Source: Vanilla planifolia
Lineage: Eukaryota; Streptophyta; Magnoliopsida; Asparagales; Orchidaceae
Assembly: GCA_023846275.1 (NCBI GenBank)
Contig: CM043875.1
Span: forward strand, 6,646,626 to 6,710,625
Direction: 5' to 3'
DNA length: 64,000 nucleotides
How positions within the stretch are numbered: position 1 is the first letter of the stretch; each line of letters opens with the position of its first letter. Below, piece by piece: positions 38,840 to 52,929 of this stretch. The notes beneath the pieces were generated by a model. It did not search any database, was not told where the DNA came from, and saw only the letters and a list, made by a program, of their open reading frames with translations. Both the position numbers and the translations under genes were made by a program.

Positions 38840-41800
38840 AATGTGTATAATCTTATCACAATGTGTATATTTGGTTCATGTGTTATATATTACAAATGGC
38901 TTTAGTTATCTTGTAAAAATATATAACTTACATAACATGAAATACACACACACACACTTAAAAAGAAAAAGAATTAGAAATGGAATAAAAAATGGAAAAT
39001 GGTTTTTTTGGAGACATTATCCTTATATTTTGGTTGGGTATAGGTTTTGATGACCATACCTTATAGACACCATAAAACCTTATTATATATATATGTCATT
39101 AATACTTTTTTACAATTTTATTAGGTCACCATTACGTTTGATAAGTTAGGCTATAAATGTTTAATATTTTGTTCTAATAGACTTATTTGGTGTGAACCAT
39201 ATTTAGTTGTAAAAAATGAGTCATGTATTTTGAAAATGATGAATTAGTTTTTTTCAAAATACATTGATGTGTTCAATAAGCTTCTAGAATTAAAGACATG
39301 CATATCAACTTTGAAAATATTTTTTATAAAATAAAATGTTAATTTTTTTATTATAAATCATAAGACATACCTCTCTATTAATATCAATATCAAATCCTAA
39401 TTTAAGCATCAAATTTATTCAATTTTTTCTTTAATTTAAGAAACATTTAGGATTCAATTTTTAGTTACTTAACCAACCATAAATCTTATGAATATTTGTC
39501 AAATCTCAGATTATGTCTATTGTAAAATTTTTTATTAGATAAGAAAAATAAAATTTAAATATTTTTTAAATTTTTATGATTAAAAAGAAAAAAAATATAT
39601 ATAAGACATAACTCAAGCATAACCCAAGTACAAAGCATGAGAGGGCCTACGAAGCCTCAGGTGAGGTGACAAATTAGAACCATGTCAAGTTGAACCTGAT
39701 CTTGGTTAAGATGTAATCTTAAATCTAAAAGGAGTAAAGCAGAGGAAGGATCAAGTTAGACAATACTCAAATTAACTTGTACGCATACGAGTGGCTCAGA
39801 TGATGAAATCTTAAGTGCACAAGAGGGAGCCAACCCCATGTTTTTCTCACATTACACTTGTGAAAGGTAATATAAAGAGCAAAAATATTTGCTTTCCTAC
39901 AATGTGGGACTAATTCCATCCAGCACCTCAATGCCTAAAGAATGCATGAATGCTCACCATTAGATCATTGATCGAACTATTAAGAGCTCACCCTCCAATA
40001 AGTGTTTCTTCAAAGCTCAGATTGGATGACCAAAATCTCATTCAATTCTATTAAATAGTTGGCATTCTTTCTATTTTTTCCTTTAATTAAGTTCCTTAGA
40101 GTTATTTGTTTTGATTCCTACGATTAAGATCATTCTCATCTTTACTGTTGATTATTTGAACAATCCAAATCTCATCTCATGTAATCATATGTCCCAAATC
40201 TAATCTATCTTGTTATAATAGTCTATAACTTATTTGCTTTTACTATTTTTGATTTGATAATCCATATCTTCTCTTATCAGATCAAACAATCTAGTGGATC
40301 TTACAAAATGGCTAATTCTCTAATCATTATTTGAGCCATTAAAGAAGTCTTTGGAAAAATTTTAAATTATTTGGTAGCAGTTTTTGAAAGAGCTTTTCTT
40401 TAACTTTCTAATAGTTGTGATCAAAATTTTTCTATAAATATCAAACTTTATGAATTAAATGGCTAATAATGTGAACCAAGCTTTCAGATCTCAACAAAGC
40501 ATTGTAAGATATTCTACTGGTGTAAACTCTTCTCGCAACCACTATGACTTAGTACTACTCAAAATTCTAAATTATTTTAACTATGCCTAACACTTCTAAA
40601 CTTTTATTTTTCTAATTCTAGCTATTTTTATCTTACTTTATTTAACAAGTATAGAAAGTCATGTTTTTACATCAAAAATTCTTTCTTATTATATTTTTTC
40701 TTTTTTTATTTAACAACAAGTATAGAATTTGTGAAAGTCTTAGTTCAATTTGACATTGAAAAAAATTGAGTTGGAGTTATGTTTACAAAAGCTTAGGTTA
40801 TAATTGAACCTGTAAAAACTAATAGATTAGAAGTAAACCATAACAAAAAGCACAAATAAGTTGGAGTGAATCATAAAGAAAAATCTCAAATTATAATTCT
40901 AATTTGAATCAAATCATCTAAAAATTTTTTATGCTTTTTAATTTTAATTTTTTTAATAATAAAAATTAAAACTTATGCATATAAATTTGAATATCAAGGA
41001 TTTCTAGAATAGTAAAACTATTTCAATAAAGATTTTTTAAAAAATAAATATAATCCAAAAATAGTGAAAATATTGTAAAATCTAAGTTCACTCCCTTCCC
41101 TTCCCCCTTCTTGTAGGATTTGTACACACTCAATTTACATCAAATGTTAGATATAAGTGTGAGGATGATACCTTATAGGTGATTGTAAGTATAAGCCTAA
41201 ATGTCATACTATTTTAGATTGATATTATAAGGAGATTACATAGGCATATATATGGCTATTATTAGAACCAATGGATAATAATTAAAGGGGAAAGTAGGCC
41301 ATGTGAATTATACTATATTAGAATTTAGAAATAAAATAAAAAGATGAAGAAGTGCATCTTCATAATTAAAATATCGATCTTGTTTTTACATTCATGATTT
41401 ATTATTTTATTTTTTAGTAATTGTTTACAATTTTATTCTTTCAGATATTGATTTATTTTATTGTATCATTCCTATATTAAGTTATCATGTTGGTTTATCT
41501 ACCAAATTGTATAGAGTTTTACTCATACTTATATCACAAGTCATATTTTAAAAAATTAAAAGTTGGAGATTATGGTGGCAAGGATAAGGAACCTACTCTT
41601 TTAACTAATTATGGAGTTGATTTTATAAGATTTTGTGGACTAATATCATGTATACATGGATAGCATTGTGTTACTATTTATATGTTTTCATGTTTATACT
41701 ATGGATCATTTAGTTATGCTTTTACCATTATAAATGTTTTTCTTTTAGATTTTATAAGAGTTTCTTGTATATTAGATGTGCTATGGTTTGTTTTGATGTA

Positions 41801-41850
41801 ATATGTGCTAAGTTAATGCATAAAAGGGGGTGAATTATGTTTTTTAATCT
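38840..41850. other. decayed retroelement sequence, possible copia LTR and gag-knuckle remnant
   Basis: 39640-41100 has features of the SIRE-like LTRs seen at 5-11 kb: an AATGTGGGACTAA phrase, AGATCAAACAAT and a final A/T-rich stretch. The match is weak. Around 41155-41215 the plus strand resembles a copia-type zinc knuckle. No intact element or target-site duplication was recognised. Confidence 0.3.
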
Positions 41851-44800
41851 TTTTACTATTTTGAAAATCTCTTCTTAATTTAAAATTTATTAATTATAAA
41901 ATCATTAATTTAATAATTTTGTTAAATAAAAATTTTATCGTTTTAAAATATTTTTAATAAAATTTTTTATTCTTGATAAAAATAATTTTATAAATTCCTT
42001 ATATATTTTTTAATTAAATATTTTTTAAATAATAAAAATATCATAAATTACAAAATAACAAGAAAGTAAAATAACAAAGGATTTTTAGGTGTTTGGCCTA
42101 ACCCATGCCCAAATCAACCCCTAGTCAACCCAACCAGAATTTCATTAACAAAACTACTCTCTTTCACCGTAACAGGTAGAGATAACTTCTACAAATCACA
42201 CCCTTTTGTCGTAGTAGGTAGTGGTACATCGTCACAATTATAATTACAAAAGCTTACAATATTAAAACACAATACAACATAATAATTAATCATAATATTT
42301 TAATATTCACTTATAAAAGCTTATATGGCACAAGTTTACGAATGATATTTGAATATGATTGTGCAATTGAAAATTATTAAAATAATCTAAATGATTTAGT
42401 TTTAAAATATTTAATCTAAATGATTTATTAATATGCTCTAATGTTATTAAGAAAATAAGAATCAACAAAAATGATGCATTATGATGATCTTTTTTGATAA
42501 AAATAATAAAGAATAAAGAAGTAAATAATCAATTGTAAAGAAGTCACCGTAAGATGTGCAATCGGAGCAAATACTGAAGCAAGAAGGAGAAATATATCGC
42601 AACCATGGGTCCAACAAAAAAGTCAAAATGAGATTGCAATTTTCTGTTTTGCACCTCCTCTTCTAAAAATATTGATATAATAAAGTTAAAAATCATTCCC
42701 TCCTAACTACTAAGGCTTCTTTATTTATAATAAAACATTAAAGATTAAAATGGAATTTTTCTAATGGCTAGAAACGTCACTTGAAATAGCCATTAGTTTT
42801 TTGAAGTTCTAAACAAACATAAACAACTTTTTGGAAAGCTGATCACTAGTGGGAACGACAACCGCCGTTTGATTTGGGCAGATAGAACAAGAGTCCCCAA
42901 TTAGAATGCAAAAGAAGGGTTCAGATTTAATTCAAATGGTATTTGATCTAGGCCATTAGATTATATATGTTGGATGGATGGTGATGAAGCACAGAAGCAT
43001 TGTTCACAAAGGCAAAGATGGTCACAGTTGCTTGATCAAGTTTTATGGATGGATGGTAAGATGGAATATATTGTTCACTAAAGCGGGCGTAATCCAGACT
43101 ATTTAATCAGAAAATGTGGACCGAACAGAACTAATTCGCTCCAACTTTGGATGCAATAGACACTAAAATTTATCCAACATGTTTTAATTACTAAGGATTT
43201 TACATGTTATAAGGATTCCTTACATCATTATGAGCCAATACATAGGGTTGGCTCCTCTTTGTGTGATCAGGAATTCATACCCTTAGCAACTCACGTACTT
43301 ACAACATTAATAAATATCATATTGGGTTTGACTCGACCCACTTCGTTACTTGATATTTCACAAGTTAGTCACGACTCGTTATACTTCTAGGCCTCATTGG
43401 GTTTGATCGAGACTTGAGCTTGACTTGAATCGGTTCACACGGTCTACTTATTTATTGCTTTCAGAGCCCACTGCCCAGTGCTTCATGCCACTTGGCCCGA
43501 GCCCATAAGCTTAGCCGTTGTTGGGTTTTTTGGCCAAAATTTTGTTTTTTTAAACATATTTTATATATTTAATATTATTATTTTATTACTTTTAAAATAA
43601 TTTTTCTAACTATTAAAATAATAAAATATTTTTACAACTATAAAAAATGATAATATAAGTGAATGAATGATATGCAAGCTAATTATGTCATATATGAATA
43701 AGTGATAAGACAAACAATCAAACCAGTCGATATTTTGAAGATGAACTTCAGATGGTTAGCTACTTTACCAAGAGTTTGATCAATGACTTCTTGATATACC
43801 ATTTAAGCCATAGTTAGAGTATAGCCACAAACGCTGTTTGACATTGCTTTACTTGTCGATTGTTTCATGAGACATCCGATCAAATCTCATCAATTGATTG
43901 ACCCTATAAGACTTGGAGATGCATGACCTAAAAGGTACTTGATAAATTATTAGAAAAACTAATATAATAATTTTGTTGTTATCAAACAGGCGATTCCATA
44001 ACCAAGGATACATGTCTTACCATCAAGTCCCTACCAAGGCTGGGTAATGTATCCATAAATATTTTATTAAATATATTTAATATTAGATCGTCAAAAGTTA
44101 ATTTGGATTAAATAAGTGGGGCCCTAACAATAGGTTGTTAATTTTTAAGAAGGGCTATGAATCTTGTGGAATAAAAATGGCCTATGCATATGAGAAGTTG
44201 AAAATTTTTCCATGTAACCAAATGGTGGCATGGTCTATAAAATAGATTTGAGAGAAACTTCATGAGATAAATGTGGCTTTATTTAGAGGAGGGAATTAAA
44301 TAAAACTCTATAAGATGGTAATAACTTAATCGACATGATGAGTAGAGAATCTCACGTGATAAGAATGACCTACCCATGTAAGGAATTAAGAGATTCACAT
44401 AAGATGTGATAAGAATATATCCATATAAGGAGTTGAGGTAAACCATTTGAAATGGAGAGATGTATTTTTAAAATGATAACCAAGTAAGAAAGTTATTAAA
44501 ACATGTTAAGTAAAAAAGAAAAATTATGAAAGAGAAAATATAAGATAATGCATATGCCAATAGTTATTACACGTTTAATGATTAAATTCTAATCATAACT
44601 TTGCATGTAGCATAATTTAAATTTTACTTCATTTCACATATTTTTATTAATGTGTTCTTTTATCTATTGAGCCTTTGATAGCTAGCTCAGCTTATATTAA
44701 ACACATAATTTTAGGTACATTAGATGGACACTTAGAAGCACGGGGATAAGATGAGTTGAATAGTAATACAAGAAAGAAATGAGCATACTATGAAATCCAT

Positions 44801-45368
44801 TTTAATACATGCCTAAGGTATAATCAAGTTGTTCAATTGCAAGACTAGATAATTGTTCTTGTATTTCTACTTTATATGTTATACACTTAAATCACATGAA
44901 ATGCTATAAATAACTACATGGTTGAATAGTAAATAACTACGTAGATGGAGTAGCTGATATCTATGTTGGATGTATAGATACTAAATTTATTAAGAAGTGA
45001 TATATATATATATATATAAATGAATAAAATATAAGAGATGTTTTGTCCATTTAAAATCTAAAAACTTAGCTTAAATGATATTAAATGACATTAATATTAT
45101 GAAAACTAGATTTTGAAATCAATTTGGGAGAATAAGAAAAAATCCTCTCACTTCATTATAAAGCAAATGAATAGAACATTTGATGGAATAGCCTATCTTG
45201 CACATAAGAGTGTCTTTTTGTATTTTGGTATTGGATGGCATTATAGATTTTTGATGGGAATCCCATCACTAGATTCTTTTCAAAGGGTGACTTTCTTAAG
45301 AAATCTCTTAGAAAGAATTTGTTAATGATTTTAGAAATTATAACATTCCAATTATAGTAAGAGAGAAA
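41851..45368. other. AT-rich sequence with LTR-like fragment
   Basis: No gene seen. 42060-43540 is less AT-rich but uninformative. 44100-44780 shares an LTR-like tail with 14785-14850. A short (TA)n run lies at about 45000-45020. Confidence 0.35.
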
Positions 45369-45373
45369 ATGGA
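45369..45373. repeat. 5-bp target-site duplication, left copy (ATGGA)
   Basis: Directly precedes TGTTATACCC and is repeated exactly at 48306-48310. Confidence 0.85.
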
Positions 45374-48305
45374 TGTTATACCCAGTAAAATATTATAGGT
45401 TTAATCTTCAATAATTCGAATTGGCTGGGATGATTTCAGATCGCCAGTAGGTTGAGCCAGGAGCTCAATTGGAGGCTATTGGAATTTCTGAAATTTTCTG
45501 GGGATGTTTCGGAGCACCGAGGAATTTTTAAGTAATTTTCCCTGTTTAATTGGATTTTTGGAAATTCGAAAATCTATTTAAATCGGTCCATTAAACCGGA
45601 AATTGGTTTTTACCGCGCATGAACCGGACCAGAGCGGTTCAGCGAAGGCGGGGGCGGTTCGCCGAGTGCGTTTGCGCGTGCGTTTGGATAAGCCGCGGAT
45701 AAGCGGATCGGACGGACGAGATCAGCGGTGGAGATTAACCGGTTGATCGGGGTTAAGAGGCGTTATTAGAAGGTCAACCGGCACTTAATGGGTTCTTAAC
45801 GGGTTAATACCGGTTTAAAGCGGGGTATTTAACCCGAACTGTTCGACTGTTAGGGTTAGGGTTTCGAACGGCCGGAGACGAAGCTTTCGCGGCGAACGGC
45901 GATATTTTCCGGCAGCCTTTCAAGGGGCTTTTTGTACCTGGAGGTTCGCGGGACCGAGGAGAATCGATTGGTACCGGTTTCGTTCGGCGAGGAGCAGCGG
46001 TTGATCGCGTGCGAGCTTCACCGTCGCCGGAGAAGAAAGGTAGGAAATTTCAGTTTAAATTAGTTAAATTGGCAAATTAAAAATATGGATTATTTTGCAA
46101 TTAGCTACCGGAGCATGCGAATTGTGGTTTTTTGAAATTTATTAATGCAAATTATTGATTTTAGCATTTTAGGGTTTTCGGAAAAATTACACCCGCCGAA
46201 TTTGGAAATTTTACCGAGCAATTGTTGATTCGATTATGTGCTTAATCATGTTAAGATAGTATCAAATGCTGAAATTTGTTTAATTTCATAGAATTGTTAA
46301 AATGAGGATTGGATGAAACTTCGGCGGAAATTTTGATTTGAATCTTAGCAATTAGTGACATTATTGACAAATTAGGATAGTACGAACATCGGATTTTACT
46401 TCTCTTTGATCTCGGTCGCCAGAAATCGACGGGGAAAACGAAATTTTCCGGAGGAATCGTCGGCTAGGGTTTCTCGGGCGCCGGGCGGAGGAAGGAGATG
46501 GATTAGATTAATTTCGGTTTAGTTAATTAAGTAATTGTAATTATTCAATATTTATTAATAATTAAATGCTAAACGTTGGCTGGAAATTGGATTAAATATT
46601 CGGCCGGTGGGTCCTCAATTCAGCGGGATTCGGGCGAACGAACGGGCGGAGGAAAAGATTTAATTCGGAAATTAATCCGAATTTTCGGGAAATATATGGA
46701 ATTTAAAATTTAATTTCGGAAATTAATCCGAATTTTTGGAAAAAGGATATATGTGGAATTTAAATTTTTTTCGGAAATTTATTCCGAATTTCGAAAAATG
46801 GATAAAGGGCGGAAATTGATTTTGGAATTTAAAAAGTTCCTGAAGTGAGAAAAAGGTGATTTTAGGAAATCACATAGCCAAGTTGAAATTTACTGTTGGA
46901 AATTATCCATAAATTCAGTGTAGCTAGATTAGTTGGAAGGAAGTGTGACATTTGGGTAAGTGCTACCAGAATAGTCAGAATTTTGGTACAGTTTGTGTTG
47001 CTTGGATGGCAATGGCATGGTTTGAGTCAGTTTACTCAGTGTTGGCATATTTCACGGATTGGCATATTGGACCGGACTACTATAGACCCTATATGATGTT
47101 TTAGGGTAGTTGTGGTAGGTAACTGTGCGGTTCAGACTTAGCTTCCACAGTGTACATGTGACTGGTAGGCGCCATGCGTGTTTCGAGTGGGCGAATCCCA
47201 CTGGCATGCTACCTGGAACCCCAGGCTAGGTTGTGATGCGTATTTCGAGTGGGCGAATCCCACTGGCATGCTTTGCCTAGGCGCCATGCGTGTTTCGAGT
47301 GGGCGAATCCCACTGGCATGCTATATAGACGCTGAGGTGTCGGGTGCTAGGCGTTATGATGCGTGTTTCGAGATGGGCAATCCCACTGGCATGCTTTGCC
47401 TAAGCACCGTGCATGTTTCGAGATGGGCGATCCCACTGGCATGCTACCTGGAAGCCCAGAGGAGAGCTACTCTAGTGTGACTGGGGTGACTGTGGTTGGT
47501 CGGAGTCTGGGACTGAGAGTGCCTTTCCACCCTACATTGTTATGCTGTATTCCTATACTTTTGCTATTATCCTTCTCTTGCATGTGAGTTTTTACTAGCT
47601 GTCTTTCCTACTGGGCGTAGCTCATTCCTTTTTATCTATATTTTTCCAGTGGCTCGGCAGACTTGACGCCACCCAGTTTTAGGTGGGATCGTGATCAGTA
47701 GGCTAGTGGAGGAGATCTGATCTGTGATTTTCTGAGACATTCTGGTTAGTTGATTGTTGCTGTTGGATGTATTCAGTGAGACTGTTATTTTTGTCTTGTA
47801 TTATGTGAGGGTGATTCTGACTTATGTATCTAGTTGGATGATATTGTATTTGTTGGACTTGGATCTTATTCTTGTGATGTAGTTTCCATTCACTGTTTTA
47901 CTTTATTGTCTTGGTGATATAGTGTGTGGAGTGCCATAATTTATCTGAGGATGTTATGTATTTTATTTTGATGGTGAGGTCATTACATGACTATGGAACT
48001 TAACCGTGGGGGTTCAGACTTCTATTAGACCGGTTCTCCTACTGGTATGGGTTAGGAGTATTGGGTCTAGTAGGAGTAACATTGCGCGAGTTCATCAGTT
48101 AATTCAGGAGTCATGAATCCTGATTTGACGGTGTACCCGGGAGATGGGATCCACATTGTTAAGGAAAGTAGGTGTGTAATGATGTGTTATATCCTATGTT
48201 TTTCGTAGGCTACTCAGGTTGGTATGGGACGATCTGAGCTGTCTATATGTAAAAAAAAAAAAAATGTATGCCAAAAATCAGCCTAGGAAAAAATAGGGTG
48301 TAACA
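45374..48305 (+). mobile_element. young 2.9-kb solo LTR, probably Tekay/Del-type Ty3 chromovirus
   Basis: Starts TGTTATACCC and ends GGGTGTAACA (near-perfect inverted termini), with an exact ATGGA duplication on both sides. No gag-pol or second LTR lies inside. The first 1.4 kb is rich in intact CpG, unlike nearly all the rest of the window. It includes a TATTTAACC promoter-like point near 45830 followed by a TTAGGGTTAGGGTTTCG leader. Near 47600-47700 is the ACTGGGCGTAGCTCA phrase that I associate with Del-type LTRs. LTRs of 2-4 kb are usual for Tekay/Del. Preserved CpG, termini and duplication point to a recent insertion later reduced to a solo LTR. Confidence 0.8.
47171..47445 (+). repeat. 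minisatellite inside the solo LTR, five copies
   Basis: Five copies of a roughly 38-bp core containing TTTCGAG, GGGCGAATCCCACTGGCATG (or a close variant) and a terminal CT. They begin near 47171, 47234, 47283, 47358 and 47408. Spacing alternates long and short (62, 50, 73, 50 bp) with alternating tails (ACCTGGAA.. and TTGCCTA..). TGGG and CCCA within each core can pair as a small hairpin. Confidence 0.9.
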
Positions 48306-48310
48306 ATGGA
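48306..48310. repeat. 5-bp target-site duplication, right copy (ATGGA)
   Basis: Matches 45369-45373 exactly. Confidence 0.85.
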
Positions 48311-51300
48311 GAAGACTTGGCTAGCCTAGTTTAAAAAGATTAGATAATTATAAATTATGAGTGTCTAAATTTATTGCATTATCTAATTATGCAATAGACA
48401 TAATTAGTGTAAGGAGAAAAGATGACTAATGTCTTATAAAGGCCTCAAGCATATAATCAAATCTACTTCAATTACTCTCAAGACTATAGATTACACCAAT
48501 CTAAAAACTAATACAATGATAATAAAATAATATACATTAGCATTGGAATCATAAAATTAAATAAAAAAATAAAAAAAAATTTAGGAGTTAGAAGTAGTTC
48601 TTATTTCAAGAAAAGTTTTAAAAGAGGCAAAGGTAATAAGAGCTTTAGCAAATCTGGATATAACAAACAAGAATGAGTTGTTTTGTAAATCAGATGTAAC
48701 ATCTATTGGTATTATACCCAAATGCCAAGAGCATGAGACATTTCATAAAGGGGCCTACTTGTGGCATCTCAGATTGTGAAAATAAAATATATTTTTTTAG
48801 TAATGTTGTGAATTATAGTTTTTTTTGGATTTTTAATGATTTATTCTATAGTTTCCCAAACATAGTACATTATTAAACAATGCATGACATCTTGAAGTTA
48901 GGGATGAGCTAAGAAATTTAGTATATAGATTATTTTGGAGACAATGACACCAAGTTGAGGAATGTTTTATTTTTTAAGAATTAGATTTTAAATTTATAGG
49001 AATTTAATTATGAGTTTCAAAAGTATAAAAAATTCATAAAAGTATTAAATGGATTTGAAAAGTGACAAAACATTATCAGTACTTAAAGCTAAAATAAAAA
49101 ATTTACTAAAATTTTCTCAACAATAAAAAAGGTGAATCAATCTTGGAATTAAAAGTCAAAAGGAGTTTAAAGAAAAATTATAAATAATGATTTTTAAGGA
49201 TCTTAAGTTTAAAAAATTCCTAAAATGTTAATTTATGTTAAAAATTATGAAATTTGGACAATAGCTAGAGTTCATTGATAATATTTAAATAAAGTTTCTC
49301 AACATATTTTTTGAGCACGAATTGATTGGAAAATGTAAAGAATTAATGAATTGCCTAAAATTAAATTAATTAGGATTTTAATTAATCTTAAAAAACCCTA
49401 ATTTACTAAATCTCCAACAGACAAATTAATAGAAGAAACTCGATCGTTAATGGCTTCAATCGATTATAAATGGTTAGGTTATAAGAGGTGTGGAAGCAAG
49501 GATGTGTCCACTAAAAAGACAACCGATTTTGAAGCAGATAAGGGATTGGGAACACAAAGGACAACTGAGTATAAGAGCAACCAAAAATCATGACAAATGA
49601 GACTTTAAAAAAAATTGAAGGTGAGTCCAAGACCAAGAGCTTAGTAAATGCAAGAGGAACTATTGTCGAAGAATTTTTACAACCACCTAGTAAGAGAATT
49701 GAGAAGGAGGATTTGGCAAAAACACTATTGTGGATACTATAGATGTTTTATAGCAACCAAGAAAAAGAAGGGAAAATGTATTTTGAGATCCTTTTAAATA
49801 GTGATCATTATAATAAAAAAAGATAGACAAGCTTGTATCTATATGTACCAAATTGATGTGATACTATTTGAAGCTTAATAATCTTATTAAGAAAAGAATT
49901 GAATCAATCAACTTGAGGGTGGATTGTTTTTATGTGTACTTGATATGTTGCCAATATTCGATTTTACATGGGATGTGTTATGTATTAAAACATAGTATTG
50001 TTATAGTTATTTAAATTATTAATCTACAACATGCTATAAAATGTTAAAATTTTTAATAATGGTTATAAAAAGAAATTAAAATGATATGACATCAAAAATA
50101 GTAAAGGAAAAAAGAAAATATGGTGAAATACGGGTTGATAAAGAGAAGACAAGATTCAAAATATGAAATACAAATGGTTGTACAAAGAGTTATTATCATT
50201 CTAAAATTATATGTTTTGGTGATGAGCCAAGGAGCTATTCATTAGGGATGTTTATTCAAAATAATGTGTTCTAGAAATTAAGCTCAATTTGTTATGAAAA
50301 AGGCTTGTCCTAAGCTAGTTCTAAGATTAGATGAAAATATAATAAAATTTAAAAGATTTTATATAAAAATTGCCCAACATGTGCTTGACCCAAAGTTTTT
50401 ATTATCTTACATATTTATACACTTTCACATTAAGATGAGACTGAGTACAAGAGTACTAGGAAGTAACGAAAGATAGTATTAAGAGTATTTAGCTTAGTTA
50501 TTACTTATATTATTAGTTATATCAACTACTACATTAGTTATACATCGACTTGCTTAGTATATTGTGTTATTTTTGTTGGAATGTGTTCACATGAGAGGAG
50601 AGAATTGTAAAAATAATAAATTTAAGTAATCTCAAATATATTTTGACTAAAGCCTTTTATAATTTCCTATAAGAAAGTTTTAGAAAAACTTATTCAACTT
50701 TCAAAAAAACTTTTTGTGAGAGTACATGTAAGGTAAAGATAATAAAATTTTTAAATAATTTAATCCAAACTCAAATCTATACTATCCTAACCAAAAGGCT
50801 AGACAAAATACTAAATATCTTTTACAAAAATAGGTACACCTAATCCCCATAGTATGCCAAATGATTCTACTAGAACTAGGACAAAATACCTCATACATCG
50901 ACTTATATGAGCTTATAATCATTAAGCCAAAGATATTATGCACCATCTCAAAGGATAGTACAACACCAAACTAAAGGACCCTACAAATCATTAGGCCAAA
51001 AGACTAAACAATAAGTCAAGAAACCAATAAAAAGAGAAAATACAAAGTTTCAATAATGGGGCAAAGAAATCAAATATAAAGGTTAATTACAAGGTCTTAT
51101 AACTTAAATATAATTAAGTAGCACACTCACAATGTGATAAAAAAATGTTGAAGAGATATTTACTTTTATCTTAAAGTAGGAATGATTATGTAATTAAGTT
51201 TAATATTCTCACTTGATAATATAATAAGAAATAACTTTAAATGATCCACAAATTAGCTTAAAGGATACAAAGAAAGGTTTTTGAAGAATGATATAATTAT

Positions 51301-52929
51301 TTTAATCACATAAGATTCCACTTCACTTCTTTTAAAAATGATTATCATAATAGCTCTCACTAAGATATGCAAGAGAAATTTGCCTTTACCACAATGTTTA
51401 GACCCTTTATATAGGCATTTAAAACCACTTCAACAACTCCAAATATCACTCAAATAGTTATAATCAATGTTTCTAAAAATCAATCAAACTAGCCATTGCT
51501 TACTATTTTGAACTAATCGTATTGTTTAAAACATTGCATCATGTAAGTATGATAAAATGCTAAACATATTTTACAATCTATCAAACATGTTTGACTAGTT
51601 TAATTTTTAGCTAACAAATCATTATACTTATATGATGAATACATCATACATGTATGAATAATATAACTTTAAAGATCCAAAGTTTTAGGACTCAGGTTTT
51701 TGTAATAACATATTATATGATGACTAAGATTGTACTTGTATGAAGACCTAAGCTAATACCTCTTTGCATATAAAGGATCATACTCATGCAATATGTGGAT
51801 TGTATTTATATGATGCAAATCAACTCACTCAATTCACAGGACTCAAACACACCCTCTTGGTAAAGGAAGCGTGCTAATATGATACATTGATTGTACATGC
51901 ACGACAATGTAACTTATTATACATACATAACTCACTTATTCATACCACTTATTTGATCTATTACAAAAGAGTTCATACATTATGATAGATAGATCGTGTA
52001 AGTACAACTAGTTTATCATAATATACAAAGCAGATAGTACTAAACTTAGCAAATATTTCTTAAGAAAATTATGAAATGTACTTGTATGATAATAATATCA
52101 TACATGTAGAAATAATATAATCAATCAATTCAATTATGGATTGCCCATGCTTGATTCTTAATTTGATCCTAAAGCTAACTAGTTGTAGTGTACAATGAGG
52201 TCATCATACAAATAATTAGTGTAGAATTTTCTAAATCAACAATTCAATTATTTTTATTTTTAGTTGATTAGCATAAACTAACTAATGTAATAAGAAACTT
52301 TTTCTCTATTCTAAGACATATTCATATGAAAGGTAATTTAGATGAGACGGACTCCTTAATAAAAACCTAAAATAATTACATGAATGCTTTTCAAAGCATT
52401 TAACACTCACCCAACCTCACAAATTCTAGTAACTCAAGTAAATTATTATAATTTTAGATATTAATACTAATAAAGTTGATTAAAAAAAGATCTTCTCTAA
52501 GTATTTCTTCTGATTTCTTTTACACTTAACAGACCAAAATATTACTATTAAGCTCCTTGGATCAAGTGATCAAACTCTCCATATAATTGACCAATTTGAT
52601 CTTAAGATACATAATTTGAAATACTTAAAGAAAATTATTAGTAAAATAATATAATGATTTTGCTATAATCAAACTAATAATACAAAGATTAAGGGTTCAA
52701 CAAAGTTTATATTTTACTTTGTTTGGACATATTTCGCTTTCATTTTACCATTGTATGTATAATGATTTTCAAGCATTGTTAATTCCTTTCACTAATATTT
52801 AAAAAATAAAGGTTTTTAAAATACTTCTATTATGTTTTTAAATAATTTTCAAATTTAAATATGTAGTTTATTATCAAATATTTTATTATAGTGTTTTCTA
52901 AAATATATATTTTGATAACCAAATAAATG
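48311..52929. other. AT-rich decayed sequence, nothing firmly recognised
   Basis: Short open stretches exist but no domain was identified. 51500-52130 repeats motifs such as GTA(C/T)TTGTATGA and ATCATACATGTA, which echo the TACTTGTACAATTAG motif of the tandem array. It may be the 5' flank or LTR of the Ty3 fossil that follows. Confidence 0.3.

Noticed and set aside
45113-45325. 70-codon plus-strand open frame
   Set aside because: No recognisable domain, no splice or promoter context, and adjacent to LTR-like debris.
45850-45864. TTAGGGTTAGGGTTT, telomere-like
   Set aside because: Only two units, in the leader of a solo LTR. TTAGGG-type leader words are common in plant LTRs, and plant telomeres use TTTAGGG.
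47178-47480. 100-codon open frame with repeated ESHWHA/GNPTGML phrases
   Set aside because: It is the translation of the minisatellite in the solo LTR. The frame stays open because the repeat lacks stops, and no family is known.
50090-50480. possible MULE or hAT transposase remnant
   Set aside because: A few Lys-rich phrases are suggestive, but no catalytic motif, terminal inverted repeat or consistent frame was seen.
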